From Candidatus Gastranaerophilales bacterium (lineage in GTDB: Bacteria; Cyanobacteriota; Vampirovibrionia; Gastranaerophilales; Gastranaerophilaceae), in the NCBI GenBank assembly GCA_947589525.1, contig CANQAW010000081.1, forward strand, positions 1 to 7,565: a stretch of DNA of 7,565 nucleotides. Reading direction: 5' to 3'. Under the pieces are notes generated by a model that ran no database searches, was not told where the DNA came from, and saw only the letters and a list, made by a program, of their open reading frames with translations. The position numbers and the translations under genes were made by a program. This document shows, piece by piece, positions 1-7,080 of the stretch (the stretch's first letter is position 1; each line of letters starts with the position of its first letter).

Positions 1-775
1 TACCTTCAAGACCCGAATTTCCGCTTGCAAATGTTTGGTCGGTATTTACGGTTGAAATCGGATATGAGCTTGTGTAAGAATATGTGCCTTCGGTTTCGTG
101 CAATTTTAATGCCGAAGCAAAATTAGATGTATCTCCGCTTGAACCAAGCGATAAATTTGCTTTTGTATCAACTTCGCCGGCTTCATTGTATGCTTTTATT
201 GAAAGCTTTCCGTCTTTGCCGATATCTGCTTTTATTCTTCCGCCGGAAACTTTTTCAATGTCTTCCGTTATATCTTTAAGGGTTTCATCGCCCGTTATTT
301 CGATTTCATATTGTTTTCCGTTTAAAAACATGGAAAATGTACCTGCCTTTGTTTGTCCGTTGGCAAGCAGTGAATATTGCACTTTATCCGCATTTTCCGA
401 TGTTATCACACCAAGACTTTCGGCGCTTTTTGCGGTAGTTGCCGTGGCGATTTGTTCAATTTCAAGATTAATGTTGCCCGAGCTTACGCTTCCCGTTGAA
501 ACTGCCGTTGCATAAGCTTCACCCGATGATGTAACGGAGCTTTTTGCCCACATATCGCTTGATGAACCGTACAATACTTTTGTAAAACTTTCAAGAGCCG
601 ATTTTAATGATTTAAACTTTGATTCAAGTCCCGATATAGCGCTTGACTTTGAGTTAAGCGTATTAAGTTTGGATTGCAAAGGCTGAACGGAAGAAGTCCT
701 TTTGGCGCTGACTAATTGCGTTACCCAGCTTTCTATATCAAATCCTGAGCCTAAACCTGTAATAGTAGTCGACAT
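1..775 (-). CDS. fliD: Flagellar hook-associated protein 2 (filament cap FliD), N-terminal part
   Basis: FliD caps the tip of the growing flagellum outside the cell, and flagellin subunits are inserted beneath it. The ATG is at 773-775 and 258 codons are open to the left edge, so the C-terminus is missing. The start is preceded by AAGGA (784-788) with 8 bases of spacing. The N-terminus shows the family signature: G7-L8-G9-S10-G11-F12-D13-I14 followed by W17, Q20-L21-V22. A helical, coiled-coil-like stretch rich in K, S and L follows (about residues 25-75), then an Ala/Ser/Thr-rich segment with beta-type sequence (about 95-258). This matches the FliD N-terminal D0/D1 domains leading into the exposed D2/D3 domains. 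The family usually has 400-700 residues, so roughly half is visible. The frame is intact. It lies downstream of dnaE on the same strand but has its own likely promoter. The identification as FliD is firm; the exposed region is too variable to say more. Confidence 0.9.
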   Translation of the reverse strand, partial: MSTTITGLGSGFDIESWVTQLVSAKRTSSVQPLQSKLNTLNSKSSAISGLESKFKSLKSALESFTKVLYGSSSDMWAKSSVTSSGEAYATAVSTGSVSSGNINLEIEQIATATTAKSAESLGVITSENADKVQYSLLANGQTKAGTFSMFLNGKQYEIEITGDETLKDITEDIEKVSGGRIKADIGKDGKLSIKAYNEAGEVDTKANLSLGSSGDTSNFASALKLHETEGTYSYTSSYPISTVNTDQTFASGNSGLEG

Positions 776-852
776 ATAAAAATTCCTTTTTAACTTACGG
801 AAGTTATATCCTTATAACCGAACAATATATATAACTATTCCACTATGATTTT

Positions 853-881
853 ATAATATAACATAGCGCTTGTTTTTGCAA
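853..881 (-). promoter_or_regulatory. Candidate sigma-70-type promoter for fliD
   Basis: On the minus strand a -35-like TTGCAA (876-881; 4 of 6 to TTGACA) is separated by exactly 17 bases from a -10-like TATTAT (853-858; 5 of 6 to TATAAT). Transcription would start near 845 and leave a leader of about 70 bases before the fliD ATG at 775. No sigma-28 element (TAAA-N15-GCCGATAA) was found in this gap. The whole gap is very AT-rich, so chance matches are easy; the exact spacing is the main support. Confidence 0.5.
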
Positions 882-915
882 TAAAAATTAACTTAAATAA
901 TATTATAAATGTAGT

Positions 916-3900
916 TTATTTTAAATGACGTACGGAAATTTCCATTTTATCTTTAAATATTTGAGACAGCTCTTTTTCTATGTTGTTGTCAATATTAACC
1001 CAAAGATGATTACTTGTTAAAAGCTGGTAGCGTTTTTTGCCGTTAAATTCATCGGGTGCTTCAAAATCTATTATAACCGGGTTTTGCCCTTTGTGTTTAA
1101 CAAGTAATTCTTTTAAAAGAATGTTTTCTTCCGCTTCAAAGTCTTGAAGCATCTTAATTGTAACCAAATTAACTTCTTCTATGGGCTTAACTTCTTTGAC
1201 GGCCAGACTGATTTCTTCTCCGTCTCTTATGTTTACCTTTGCTTTGATAACTACTTTTTGTTCATTTTCAATTAATGCACCGTATTTTTCGACAACCGAG
1301 CTGAATGCTATAATGTTAATTCTTCCCGTTAAATCTTCAATAACCCCCATTTTAAGAAATTTTGTCGGGTCTGATTTTTTGGCTTTTTGTACAATTTGAG
1401 TTAACAGTCCGCAAATTGTTACCTCTGTATATTTATCGGGTGCTTCGGTAATGTCCGATATGGTTTGGGTTGTGATGTATTTTAAAGTATCCTTTATGCT
1501 TGCCAGCGGGTGCGAGGTTACGTAAATTCCAAGCAATTCTTTTTCGAATTGCTGAATTTGAGAATCGTCAAACTCGTTTTCCGAACTTCCGGGCATTTTA
1601 AATGTCGGAATATTGAGTTCTTCCTGAACGTCTCCGGAAAGAGACGAGAATAAGCTTACCTGTCCCGAAGATTTTGCTTTGGCATTGTTTTGAACAAATT
1701 CAACAACATAGTCAATATTGTCTAAAAGTTGTCTCCTTGATTTTTCAATTGAACTGAACGCTCCGGCTTTAATTAAACTTTCAAGAGTTCTTTTGTTTAA
1801 GCACTTAGAATCGACTCTTGAGCAAAAATCGTAAAAGCTTTCAAACGGTTTATTTTCTCTTTCTTTTTCAACTTCTTCTATAACCGCTTCACCGACATTT
1901 TTAATGGATGCAAGTCCGAAGCGGATGTTTTTTCCGTCAGGAGTAAATTGCGAATTGGAATTGTTAATATCCGGTGCAAGCACTTCAATTCCCATTGCCT
2001 GACATTGAAGAATGTATTGCTGTGTTTTTTCCTGTTTATCGGCAACTGATGTTAACATTGCACACATAAATTCAACAGGATAATGCGCCTTTAAATAAGC
2101 TGTTTGATAAGCTACAAATGCGTATGCCGAGGAGTGAGCTTTGTTAAAACAGTATTTTGCAAAACTTTCAATTTGTTCAAACAGTGTAACTGCGCTTTGT
2201 TCGCTCATACCTTTAGACGAAGAAGCTTTAACAAACCTTTCTTTTTGCTCGGCCATTTGTTGAAGTTTCTTTTTACCCATCATACGGCGAACCATATCAG
2301 CATCGCCCAGTGAATAGTCCGCAAGAGTCTGGAATATTTGCATAATCTGCTCTTGATAAATTATTGTGCCGTATGTGTCATTTAATATATTTTCAAGCAG
2401 AGGATGCGGATATTCAATTTTTTCTCTGCCGTGTTTGCGGTTGACAAAATCATCTATCATTCCGGCTTCAATCGGCCCCGGGCGATATAGCGCAACAAGA
2501 GCGCCTATATCCTCAAATACGTTTGGCTTTAAGCGCTTAACGAGCTTTTTCATACCGCCGGATTCAAGCTGAAATACGGCGTCAGTGTCTCCTCTTGATA
2601 AAAGTTCGTATGTTTCTTTGTCATCAAGCGGAATTTTGTTAATATCAATTGTTTCTCCCGTTCTTTCTTTAATTAAATCAAGAGCATCCTGAATAATTGT
2701 TAAAGTTTCAAGCCCCAGAAAGTCCATCTTTAAAAGACCGATTTTTTCTATTCCCGCCATGGGATATTGGGTAGTCAGGGATTTTTCTTTTGAAAGAGCA
2801 ACGGGAATAATGTCGCACATTGGTCTTGGCGCAATAATTACGCCTGCCGCATGTGTTCCTGTTTGATTTTTTAAGCCTTCTATTTGAAGCGCCTCGTCAA
2901 CCATACTTTGTACTTGTGCGTTTTCTTTGCAGAGTTTGGTTAGCTCCATTCCTTCAAGCAGTGCATCTTTAAGTTTTATTCCGGGAGCGGAAGGAACCAT
3001 GGATGTCCATGTGTTTGATTGAGAGAAAGGAATGTCATAAACTCTGAAAACCGCTTTTAGTGCAGCTTTTGCAGCAAGCGTACCAAAAGTAATAATTTGA
3101 CAAACGTGGTCCTGCCCCCATTTTTGACATACATAATCTATTACTTCGCTTCGCCTTCTTTGGCAGAAGTCAATATCTATATCGGGCATTGAAATACGCT
3201 CGGGATTTAAAAATCTTTCAAATAAGAGATTGTGATATATAGGGTCAAGTTCTGTTATTCCCAAGGAATACGCAACTATACTTCCTGCTGCCGAACCGCG
3301 CCCCGGGCCTACGGGGATTGAATGTTCTTTTGCCCAGTTTATAAAATCCCATGTTAATAAAAAATATGCGGGAAAACCCATTTTGAATATGACGCTTTTT
3401 TCATATTCATATCTTTCTTTTATGTCGTTTGGAATAGGGTCTCCGTAACGTTTTTTCAAGCCTTTTATGCATAAATAATCAAAATAGCTTTCTTCGCTGT
3501 ATCCGTCGGGACACGGGTATTTTGGCAGATATTCTTTTGTTTTGCCAAATTCCAGCTTATCCAATTCAAAGTTGCATTTGTCTGCAATTTCCACCGTTGT
3601 TTCAATGCATTTGTTAAAATAATCTTCATCCATCCAAGAAAATGCTTTTCTCAATTCATCAACGGTTTTGACGTAAAATTCATTTACCGAGAATTTAAAT
3701 CTGTTAGGGTCGTTTTTTTTGGATTTTGTTTGTTCGCACAATAAAGTATCATGCCAAAGAGCGTCTTGCGCTCTTAAATAGTGAGAGTCGTTGGTTATGA
3801 CCGTTTTGATATTGAGTTCTTTTGCGATTTCCATTAAGAACGGATTTGAATTCTTTTGTTCTTTTAAGCCATGGTCTTGAAGTTCAATGTAGTAATCTTG

Positions 3901-4443
3901 CGCAAATAAATCTTTATAATATTTTGCTTTTTTTCTGGCTTCTTCCTCTTTGCCGTCTAAAAAGTTTCTGGCAACTTCTCCTTGAATACAAGCGGAAAGA
4001 CAGATTATATCTTCATGATATTTTTCAAGAAGTTCATGGTTTATTCTCGGTTTATAGTAATAAGCGTCCGTTGTTGCAACGGAATCAAGCTTGCATAAGT
4101 TGTGGTATCCGTTTTGATTTTTTGCAAGCAAGACAAGGTGGTACATCATTTTTTTGGAACGGTCTTCAAGTACATCCCCGTCGCATATATAAAATTCACA
4201 CCCTATTATTGGTTTTACCGCTTCAATTTTTTTCTTAAGCTCTTGCTCTTCTTCCGAGAGCATATGCGAGAGCATTTCATTTTTTGCAATAAACATATCG
4301 GCGCAACCGAACATTGTTCCGTGATCAGTGATTGCAATTGCAGGCATGTCATTTTGTGCGGCAAATTTATAAAAGTCGGGAATTCTTATAGCGCCGTCCA
4401 AAAGAGAATATTCGGTGTGTATATGTAAAGGAACATATTTCAT
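916..4443 (-). CDS. dnaE: DNA polymerase III subunit alpha (replicative polymerase)
   Basis: Catalytic subunit of the chromosomal replicase; it extends the primer 5' to 3' on the sliding clamp. At 1175 aa it is full length (E. coli DnaE is 1160). Domains in order: PHP (about 1-290), starting with H7, H9 and D16 and including T39-D40-H41-G42, E83, H102, C152, D219 and H221; a C-family palm/fingers core with GPGRGSAAGS (379-388), catalytic D421 and D423 in PDIDIDF, and the third aspartate D574 in KMDFLGL; a helix-hairpin-helix region (about 840-897); an internal clamp-binding motif QVSLF (928-932); an OB fold (about 1003-1090); and a C-terminal tail (1091-1175). The start is canonical (MKYVPLHIHT) with AGGA 7 bases upstream. 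It lies 53 bases downstream of dnaB on the same strand, so co-transcription is likely. There is no intein and no frame break. The internal clamp motif and OB fold fit the DnaE1 type rather than PolC. Confidence 0.98.
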   Translation of the reverse strand: MKYVPLHIHTEYSLLDGAIRIPDFYKFAAQNDMPAIAITDHGTMFGCADMFIAKNEMLSHMLSEEEQELKKKIEAVKPIIGCEFYICDGDVLEDRSKKMMYHLVLLAKNQNGYHNLCKLDSVATTDAYYYKPRINHELLEKYHEDIICLSACIQGEVARNFLDGKEEEARKKAKYYKDLFAQDYYIELQDHGLKEQKNSNPFLMEIAKELNIKTVITNDSHYLRAQDALWHDTLLCEQTKSKKNDPNRFKFSVNEFYVKTVDELRKAFSWMDEDYFNKCIETTVEIADKCNFELDKLEFGKTKEYLPKYPCPDGYSEESYFDYLCIKGLKKRYGDPIPNDIKERYEYEKSVIFKMGFPAYFLLTWDFINWAKEHSIPVGPGRGSAAGSIVAYSLGITELDPIYHNLLFERFLNPERISMPDIDIDFCQRRRSEVIDYVCQKWGQDHVCQIITFGTLAAKAALKAVFRVYDIPFSQSNTWTSMVPSAPGIKLKDALLEGMELTKLCKENAQVQSMVDEALQIEGLKNQTGTHAAGVIIAPRPMCDIIPVALSKEKSLTTQYPMAGIEKIGLLKMDFLGLETLTIIQDALDLIKERTGETIDINKIPLDDKETYELLSRGDTDAVFQLESGGMKKLVKRLKPNVFEDIGALVALYRPGPIEAGMIDDFVNRKHGREKIEYPHPLLENILNDTYGTIIYQEQIMQIFQTLADYSLGDADMVRRMMGKKKLQQMAEQKERFVKASSSKGMSEQSAVTLFEQIESFAKYCFNKAHSSAYAFVAYQTAYLKAHYPVEFMCAMLTSVADKQEKTQQYILQCQAMGIEVLAPDINNSNSQFTPDGKNIRFGLASIKNVGEAVIEEVEKERENKPFESFYDFCSRVDSKCLNKRTLESLIKAGAFSSIEKSRRQLLDNIDYVVEFVQNNAKAKSSGQVSLFSSLSGDVQEELNIPTFKMPGSSENEFDDSQIQQFEKELLGIYVTSHPLASIKDTLKYITTQTISDITEAPDKYTEVTICGLLTQIVQKAKKSDPTKFLKMGVIEDLTGRINIIAFSSVVEKYGALIENEQKVVIKAKVNIRDGEEISLAVKEVKPIEEVNLVTIKMLQDFEAEENILLKELLVKHKGQNPVIIDFEAPDEFNGKKRYQLLTSNHLWVNIDNNIEKELSQIFKDKMEISVRHLK

Positions 4444-4473
4444 AATAAAATCCTAGCACAGTTTCAGAGCATG

Positions 4474-4497
4474 AAAATTGAATATTAAACCAATTTT
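4474..4497 (-). repeat. AT-rich inverted repeat between dnaB and dnaE
   Basis: AAAATTG (4474-4480) and CAATTTT (4491-4497) form a perfect 7-bp inverted repeat around a 10-base loop. It begins at the last base of the dnaB stop codon. In the dnaB transcript it would be a weak hairpin followed by UUUUCAU with no long U-run, so it is a poor terminator. It could be a processing or attenuation site, or chance in AT-rich DNA. Confidence 0.25.
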
Positions 4498-5861
4498 TAC
4501 ATTTCTATCACGGGTTTGATTTTGTTTTTAAATTTTGTCGTAGCGCCAAAATATAACAAATCTACATCTCCGACAGGGCCGTTACGCTGTTTTGCAACAA
4601 TTATCTGAGCTTTGTTTTTAAGTTCGGGATTTTCTTTATCATAATATCCGGGACGATGAACAAACATAACCACATCTGCATCCTGCTCTATAGCACCCGA
4701 TTCTCTTAAATCCGAGAGCATGGGCAGTTTGTCTTGCCTGTCTTCAACCTTACGTGACAGTTGCGACAAGGCCATTATCGGTATATTCAGTTCACGAGCC
4801 AGCGATTTTAATCCCCTTGAAATATTTGAAATTGCTTGATTTCTGTCCAGCATTGCCTTGTCTTCGATTAATTGAAGATAATCTATTATTATCATTCCTA
4901 AGTCAGGATATTTCATCTTGACTCGTCTTGCTTTTGCTCTTATATCGGATACCGTCAAAGCAGAAGAATCGTCTATTAAAATCGGAGCTTCATGAAGTTT
5001 ATTCATGTTGTCTATAATTTTTGCCCATTCTTCTTCGTTTAGCTGTCCCGTTCTTGCATTTTGAGCGTTTATTTCCGCTTCCGAGCATAAAATTCTCTGG
5101 GTAAGCTGTGCGCTTGACATTTCAAGCGAAAATATTAATACGGGAATTTTTTGTACAATTCCGATATTTTGGGCGACATTTAGGGCAAAAGCAGTTTTTC
5201 CCATTGACGGACGGGCAGCCAGAATTATTAAATCGGATTTTTGAAATCCTGCAAGCATATCATCCAAATCATAATAACCGCTCGGTATTCCTGTATATGA
5301 ACCTTTATTATTGTATCTGTATTCAAGCTGTTCGACGGTTTCCATAAGCAGATTGGTAATCGGTTGAATTTCCTGAGTGGATTTTTGCTGTGCTATATCA
5401 AATATAGCTTGCTCTGCCAGCTCAAGTGCGGTTGTTGCTTCGGGATTTTTAAAAACTTCTTCTATTATTATTGTTCCCGCATTTACCAATCTTCTTTTAA
5501 TTGCATTTTCTTTAATTATTTTTGCATAATATTCAATATTTGACGACAATACGGTATCAAGCCCGAGTTCGCTTAAATATTCAATTCCGCCGATTTCTTC
5601 CAATTTATTTCTGGATTTGAAATATTCGCTTACCGTTAAGTAGTCTATGGGTTTATTTTGGTCGTATAAATTGAACATGGCATCATAGATAAGTTTATTT
5701 TGAGGCGAGTAGAAGCAGTCTGCTTCTAAATATTCTATGACTTTATTCATGCTTTCCGAATTTATTAAAATTGAACCTAAAACGGCAACCTCAGCCTCAA
5801 GATTATGCGGAGGTATATGTTTAACAGGTGCTGCGGTTTTAGCAGGAACTTTATATGCCAT
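4497..5861 (-). CDS. dnaB: Replicative DNA helicase DnaB
   Basis: Hexameric ATP-driven helicase that unwinds the fork 5' to 3' and recruits primase. At 454 aa it has the usual length (E. coli 471). The N-terminal domain (about 15-120) contains the typical HNLEAE start of the fold (residues 19-24). A linker follows, then the RecA-like motor (about 175-454). Visible motor motifs: IPSGYYDLD (192-200), Walker A ARPSMGKT (216-223), catalytic glutamate E247 in SLEMS, Walker B MIIIDYLQL (323-331, D327), the sensor-like ALSQLSR (364-370), LRESGAIEQDAD (385-396), and VAKQRNGP (422-429) with the arginine finger region around R426. The ATG at 5859-5861 follows GGGAG (5868-5872) at 6 bases. No intein interrupts the Walker A region, a known DnaB insertion site. 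It is the first gene of a likely dnaB-dnaE unit and is divergent from flagellin. Confidence 0.98.
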   Translation of the reverse strand: MAYKVPAKTAAPVKHIPPHNLEAEVAVLGSILINSESMNKVIEYLEADCFYSPQNKLIYDAMFNLYDQNKPIDYLTVSEYFKSRNKLEEIGGIEYLSELGLDTVLSSNIEYYAKIIKENAIKRRLVNAGTIIIEEVFKNPEATTALELAEQAIFDIAQQKSTQEIQPITNLLMETVEQLEYRYNNKGSYTGIPSGYYDLDDMLAGFQKSDLIILAARPSMGKTAFALNVAQNIGIVQKIPVLIFSLEMSSAQLTQRILCSEAEINAQNARTGQLNEEEWAKIIDNMNKLHEAPILIDDSSALTVSDIRAKARRVKMKYPDLGMIIIDYLQLIEDKAMLDRNQAISNISRGLKSLARELNIPIMALSQLSRKVEDRQDKLPMLSDLRESGAIEQDADVVMFVHRPGYYDKENPELKNKAQIIVAKQRNGPVGDVDLLYFGATTKFKNKIKPVIEM

Positions 5862-5899
5862 CTTTTTCTCCCGATTTTAAATCATAATATCATAAAAAA

Positions 5900-5926
5900 T
5901 CTATAATTCTCATACTAAAGTTGCAA
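5900..5926 (-). promoter_or_regulatory. Candidate dnaB promoter
   Basis: On the minus strand TTGCAA (5921-5926) lies 15 bases from TATAGA (5900-5905); shifting the -35 by one base to TTTGCA gives 16. Transcription would begin near 5893 and leave a leader of roughly 30 bases with the GGGAG ribosome site. A second -10-like TATTAT (5884-5889) has no convincing -35. The spacing is short and the region AT-rich, so this is tentative. Confidence 0.3.
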
Positions 5927-5948
5927 AATCTTTAAACTTGTTTATAAT
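5921..5948 (+). promoter_or_regulatory. Candidate sigma-70-type promoter for flagellin
   Basis: On the plus strand TTGCAA (5921-5926) is followed after 16 bases by a perfect TATAAT (5943-5948). Transcription would start near 5955, giving a leader of about 130 bases before the flagellin ATG at 6084. The TTGCAA box is a palindrome and also serves as the -35 of the candidate dnaB promoter on the other strand. Confidence 0.45.
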
Positions 5949-5976
5949 TCTTTTTTTCTTTTAAATCAAATATGAT

Positions 5977-6003
5977 TAATGTGTCAAAGGGAAATGCCAA
6001 TCC
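5977..6003 (+). promoter_or_regulatory. Possible sigma-28 (FliA/SigD) type flagellar promoter
   Basis: TAAT (5977-5980) is separated by exactly 15 bases from GCCAATCC (5996-6003). The sigma-28 consensus is TAAA-N15-GCCGATAA, so 3 of 4 and 5 of 8 positions match at the correct spacing. Flagellin genes are classic sigma-28 targets, which raises the prior. Transcription would start near 6010 with a leader of about 75 bases. The match is partial and it competes with the sigma-70-like promoter at 5921-5948. Confidence 0.35.
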
Positions 6004-6008
6004 TTTGA
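5984..6008 (+). other. Stem-loop / inverted repeat in the flagellin control region
   Basis: TCAAAGG (5984-5990) and CCTTTGA (6002-6008) form a perfect 7-bp stem around an 11-base loop. If transcription starts at the upstream TATAAT promoter, this is a hairpin in the leader about 75 bases before the ATG and well clear of the ribosome site. If the sigma-28-like element is real, the repeat instead overlaps that promoter and could be an operator. No U-run follows, so it is not a terminator. Confidence 0.4.
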
Positions 6009-6083
6009 GTTTATATTACCAGTATTGCATTAAATTTACACCATCTCGTTTTTTCGGATAGAAAAATATAGGAGTATTGTCAC

Positions 6084-7010
6084 ATGGCTATCACAGTTAA
6101 TACAAATATTGATGCACTAAAAGTGCAAAATCTTTTAAACAGTGCAACGGATAAGCTTTCTAAAACCATGCAGAGAATGGCAAGCGGGCTTAAAATATTA
6201 AAAGCGGGAGATGATGCCGCAGGAACCGTTATAGCAGCTAAGATTGAAGTACAATTGGACGGAAATAAAATTGCTCAGGATAATATTCAAAATGCAACCA
6301 ATTTATTATCAACCGCAGAAGGAAATCTTGATGTTATTCAGGAAAATTTGACCAGAATAAGAGATTTAACTTTGTCGGCAAAAAATACTACCTATTCCGC
6401 TGATGAAAAACAAGCCATGCAAGATGAAATTGATGAAAGAATAGCTGAAATAAACAGAATTTCATCCTCTTCCAAATATTCGGGTTTATTTTTATTTAAC
6501 AGAGATGATGCCGATAAAACAGGGACGGATTCTCTTAAAGACGGTGCCGTATTTCAAGTTGGCGCAGATGCAAGAGAAGATAATACCATAGTTCTGGGAA
6601 AAGAATTGTTTGAAACCGTTAATTTTTCAGCACTTACAGGTATGACCACCGCTTTATCAACGGACGGTACTTCATATAAAGAAGGCACAACATTGGAAGA
6701 GTGCGGTTTTAACGTTGCACAACTGACTCTGGGCGGGCTTTCTGCCGCTATTAACAATTTGGACAATGCCATAAATAATATTACTCACAGAAAATCCGTA
6801 ATTGGTTCTGCTGAAAATCGTATGGACTCGGCTCTTTCAACTCTTGTGACGCAATATCAAAATTTAACTAATACTAAATCAGTCATAACAGATGCAGATG
6901 CTGCACAAGAGGCATCCAACTTTATGCAGTCTCAGATATTACAGCAAATATCATCCGCAGTGTTGGCTCAGGCTAATCAAATGCCGGCTATAGCAACAAG
7001 TTTAATATAG
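6084..7010 (+). CDS. fliC: Flagellin (flagellar filament subunit)
   Basis: Structural protein exported through the flagellar type III apparatus and polymerised into the filament. At 308 aa it is a short flagellin. The conserved N-terminal D0/D1 region (about 1-140) contains INTN-like VNTN (5-8), SGLK (34-37), DDAAG (43-47) and LTRIRDL (89-95). The central part (about 141-218) is small and includes the familiar FQVGADA (157-163). The C-terminal D1/D0 region (about 219-308) contains ENRMDSAL, ITDADAAQEA (268-277) and the conserved LAQANQMP (294-301). There is no signal peptide, as expected for this export route. The ATG follows AGGAG (6070-6074) at 9 bases. It is a single-gene unit, divergent from dnaB and ending in a strong terminator. 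Oddities: one cysteine (C207), and an ending PAIATSLI rather than the usual leucine-rich tail. The family is certain; the symbol is used generically. Confidence 0.96.
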   Translation: MAITVNTNIDALKVQNLLNSATDKLSKTMQRMASGLKILKAGDDAAGTVIAAKIEVQLDGNKIAQDNIQNATNLLSTAEGNLDVIQENLTRIRDLTLSAKNTTYSADEKQAMQDEIDERIAEINRISSSSKYSGLFLFNRDDADKTGTDSLKDGAVFQVGADAREDNTIVLGKELFETVNFSALTGMTTALSTDGTSYKEGTTLEECGFNVAQLTLGGLSAAINNLDNAINNITHRKSVIGSAENRMDSALSTLVTQYQNLTNTKSVITDADAAQEASNFMQSQILQQISSAVLAQANQMPAIATSLI

Positions 7011-7047
7011 TATAAATAGAATATCTAACTGGTGATGGCAATACAGT

Positions 7048-7077
7048 GGGTCAATATAAATATTGACCCTTTTTTTT
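7048..7077 (+). terminator. Rho-independent terminator of the flagellin gene
   Basis: GGGTCAATA (7048-7056) and TATTGACCC (7061-7069) form a perfect 9-bp stem with a TAAA loop, followed directly by eight T residues (7070-7077). It lies 37 bases after the flagellin stop codon. On the minus strand the hairpin is followed by ACTGTATT with no T-run, so it should work in the plus direction only. Confidence 0.95.
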
Positions 7078-7080
7078 AAA

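Noticed and set aside
84..515. A 143-codon plus-strand ORF with a Ser/Pro-rich product
   Set aside because: It lies wholly opposite fliD, which shows clear family motifs in its own frame; this is a shadow of its codon pattern.
1181..2572. Several 68-72-codon plus-strand ORFs opposite dnaE
   Set aside because: All are antisense to well-conserved polymerase domains and show no motif or ribosome site.
3822..4428. Two plus-strand ORFs of 138 and 108 codons opposite the start of dnaE
   Set aside because: They overlap each other and the conserved PHP domain, have no ribosome site, and give low-complexity hydrophobic and aromatic products.
916..5861. Inteins in dnaE or dnaB, both known intein hosts
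   Set aside because: Both proteins have normal lengths with continuous Walker A and polymerase active-site motifs; no splicing blocks are present.
5972..6061. A 29-codon ORF (ATG to TAG) in the flagellin leader, possible leader peptide
   Set aside because: There is no Shine-Dalgarno sequence before its ATG, it overlaps the stem-loop and promoter-like element, and its composition is typical of translated non-coding DNA.
6554..6772. A 72-codon minus-strand ORF opposite the flagellin variable region
   Set aside because: It is antisense to a certain flagellin gene, with no supporting signals.
7029..7047. ACTG/CAGT short inverted repeat between the flagellin stop and its terminator
   Set aside because: A 4-bp stem with a long loop is expected by chance.
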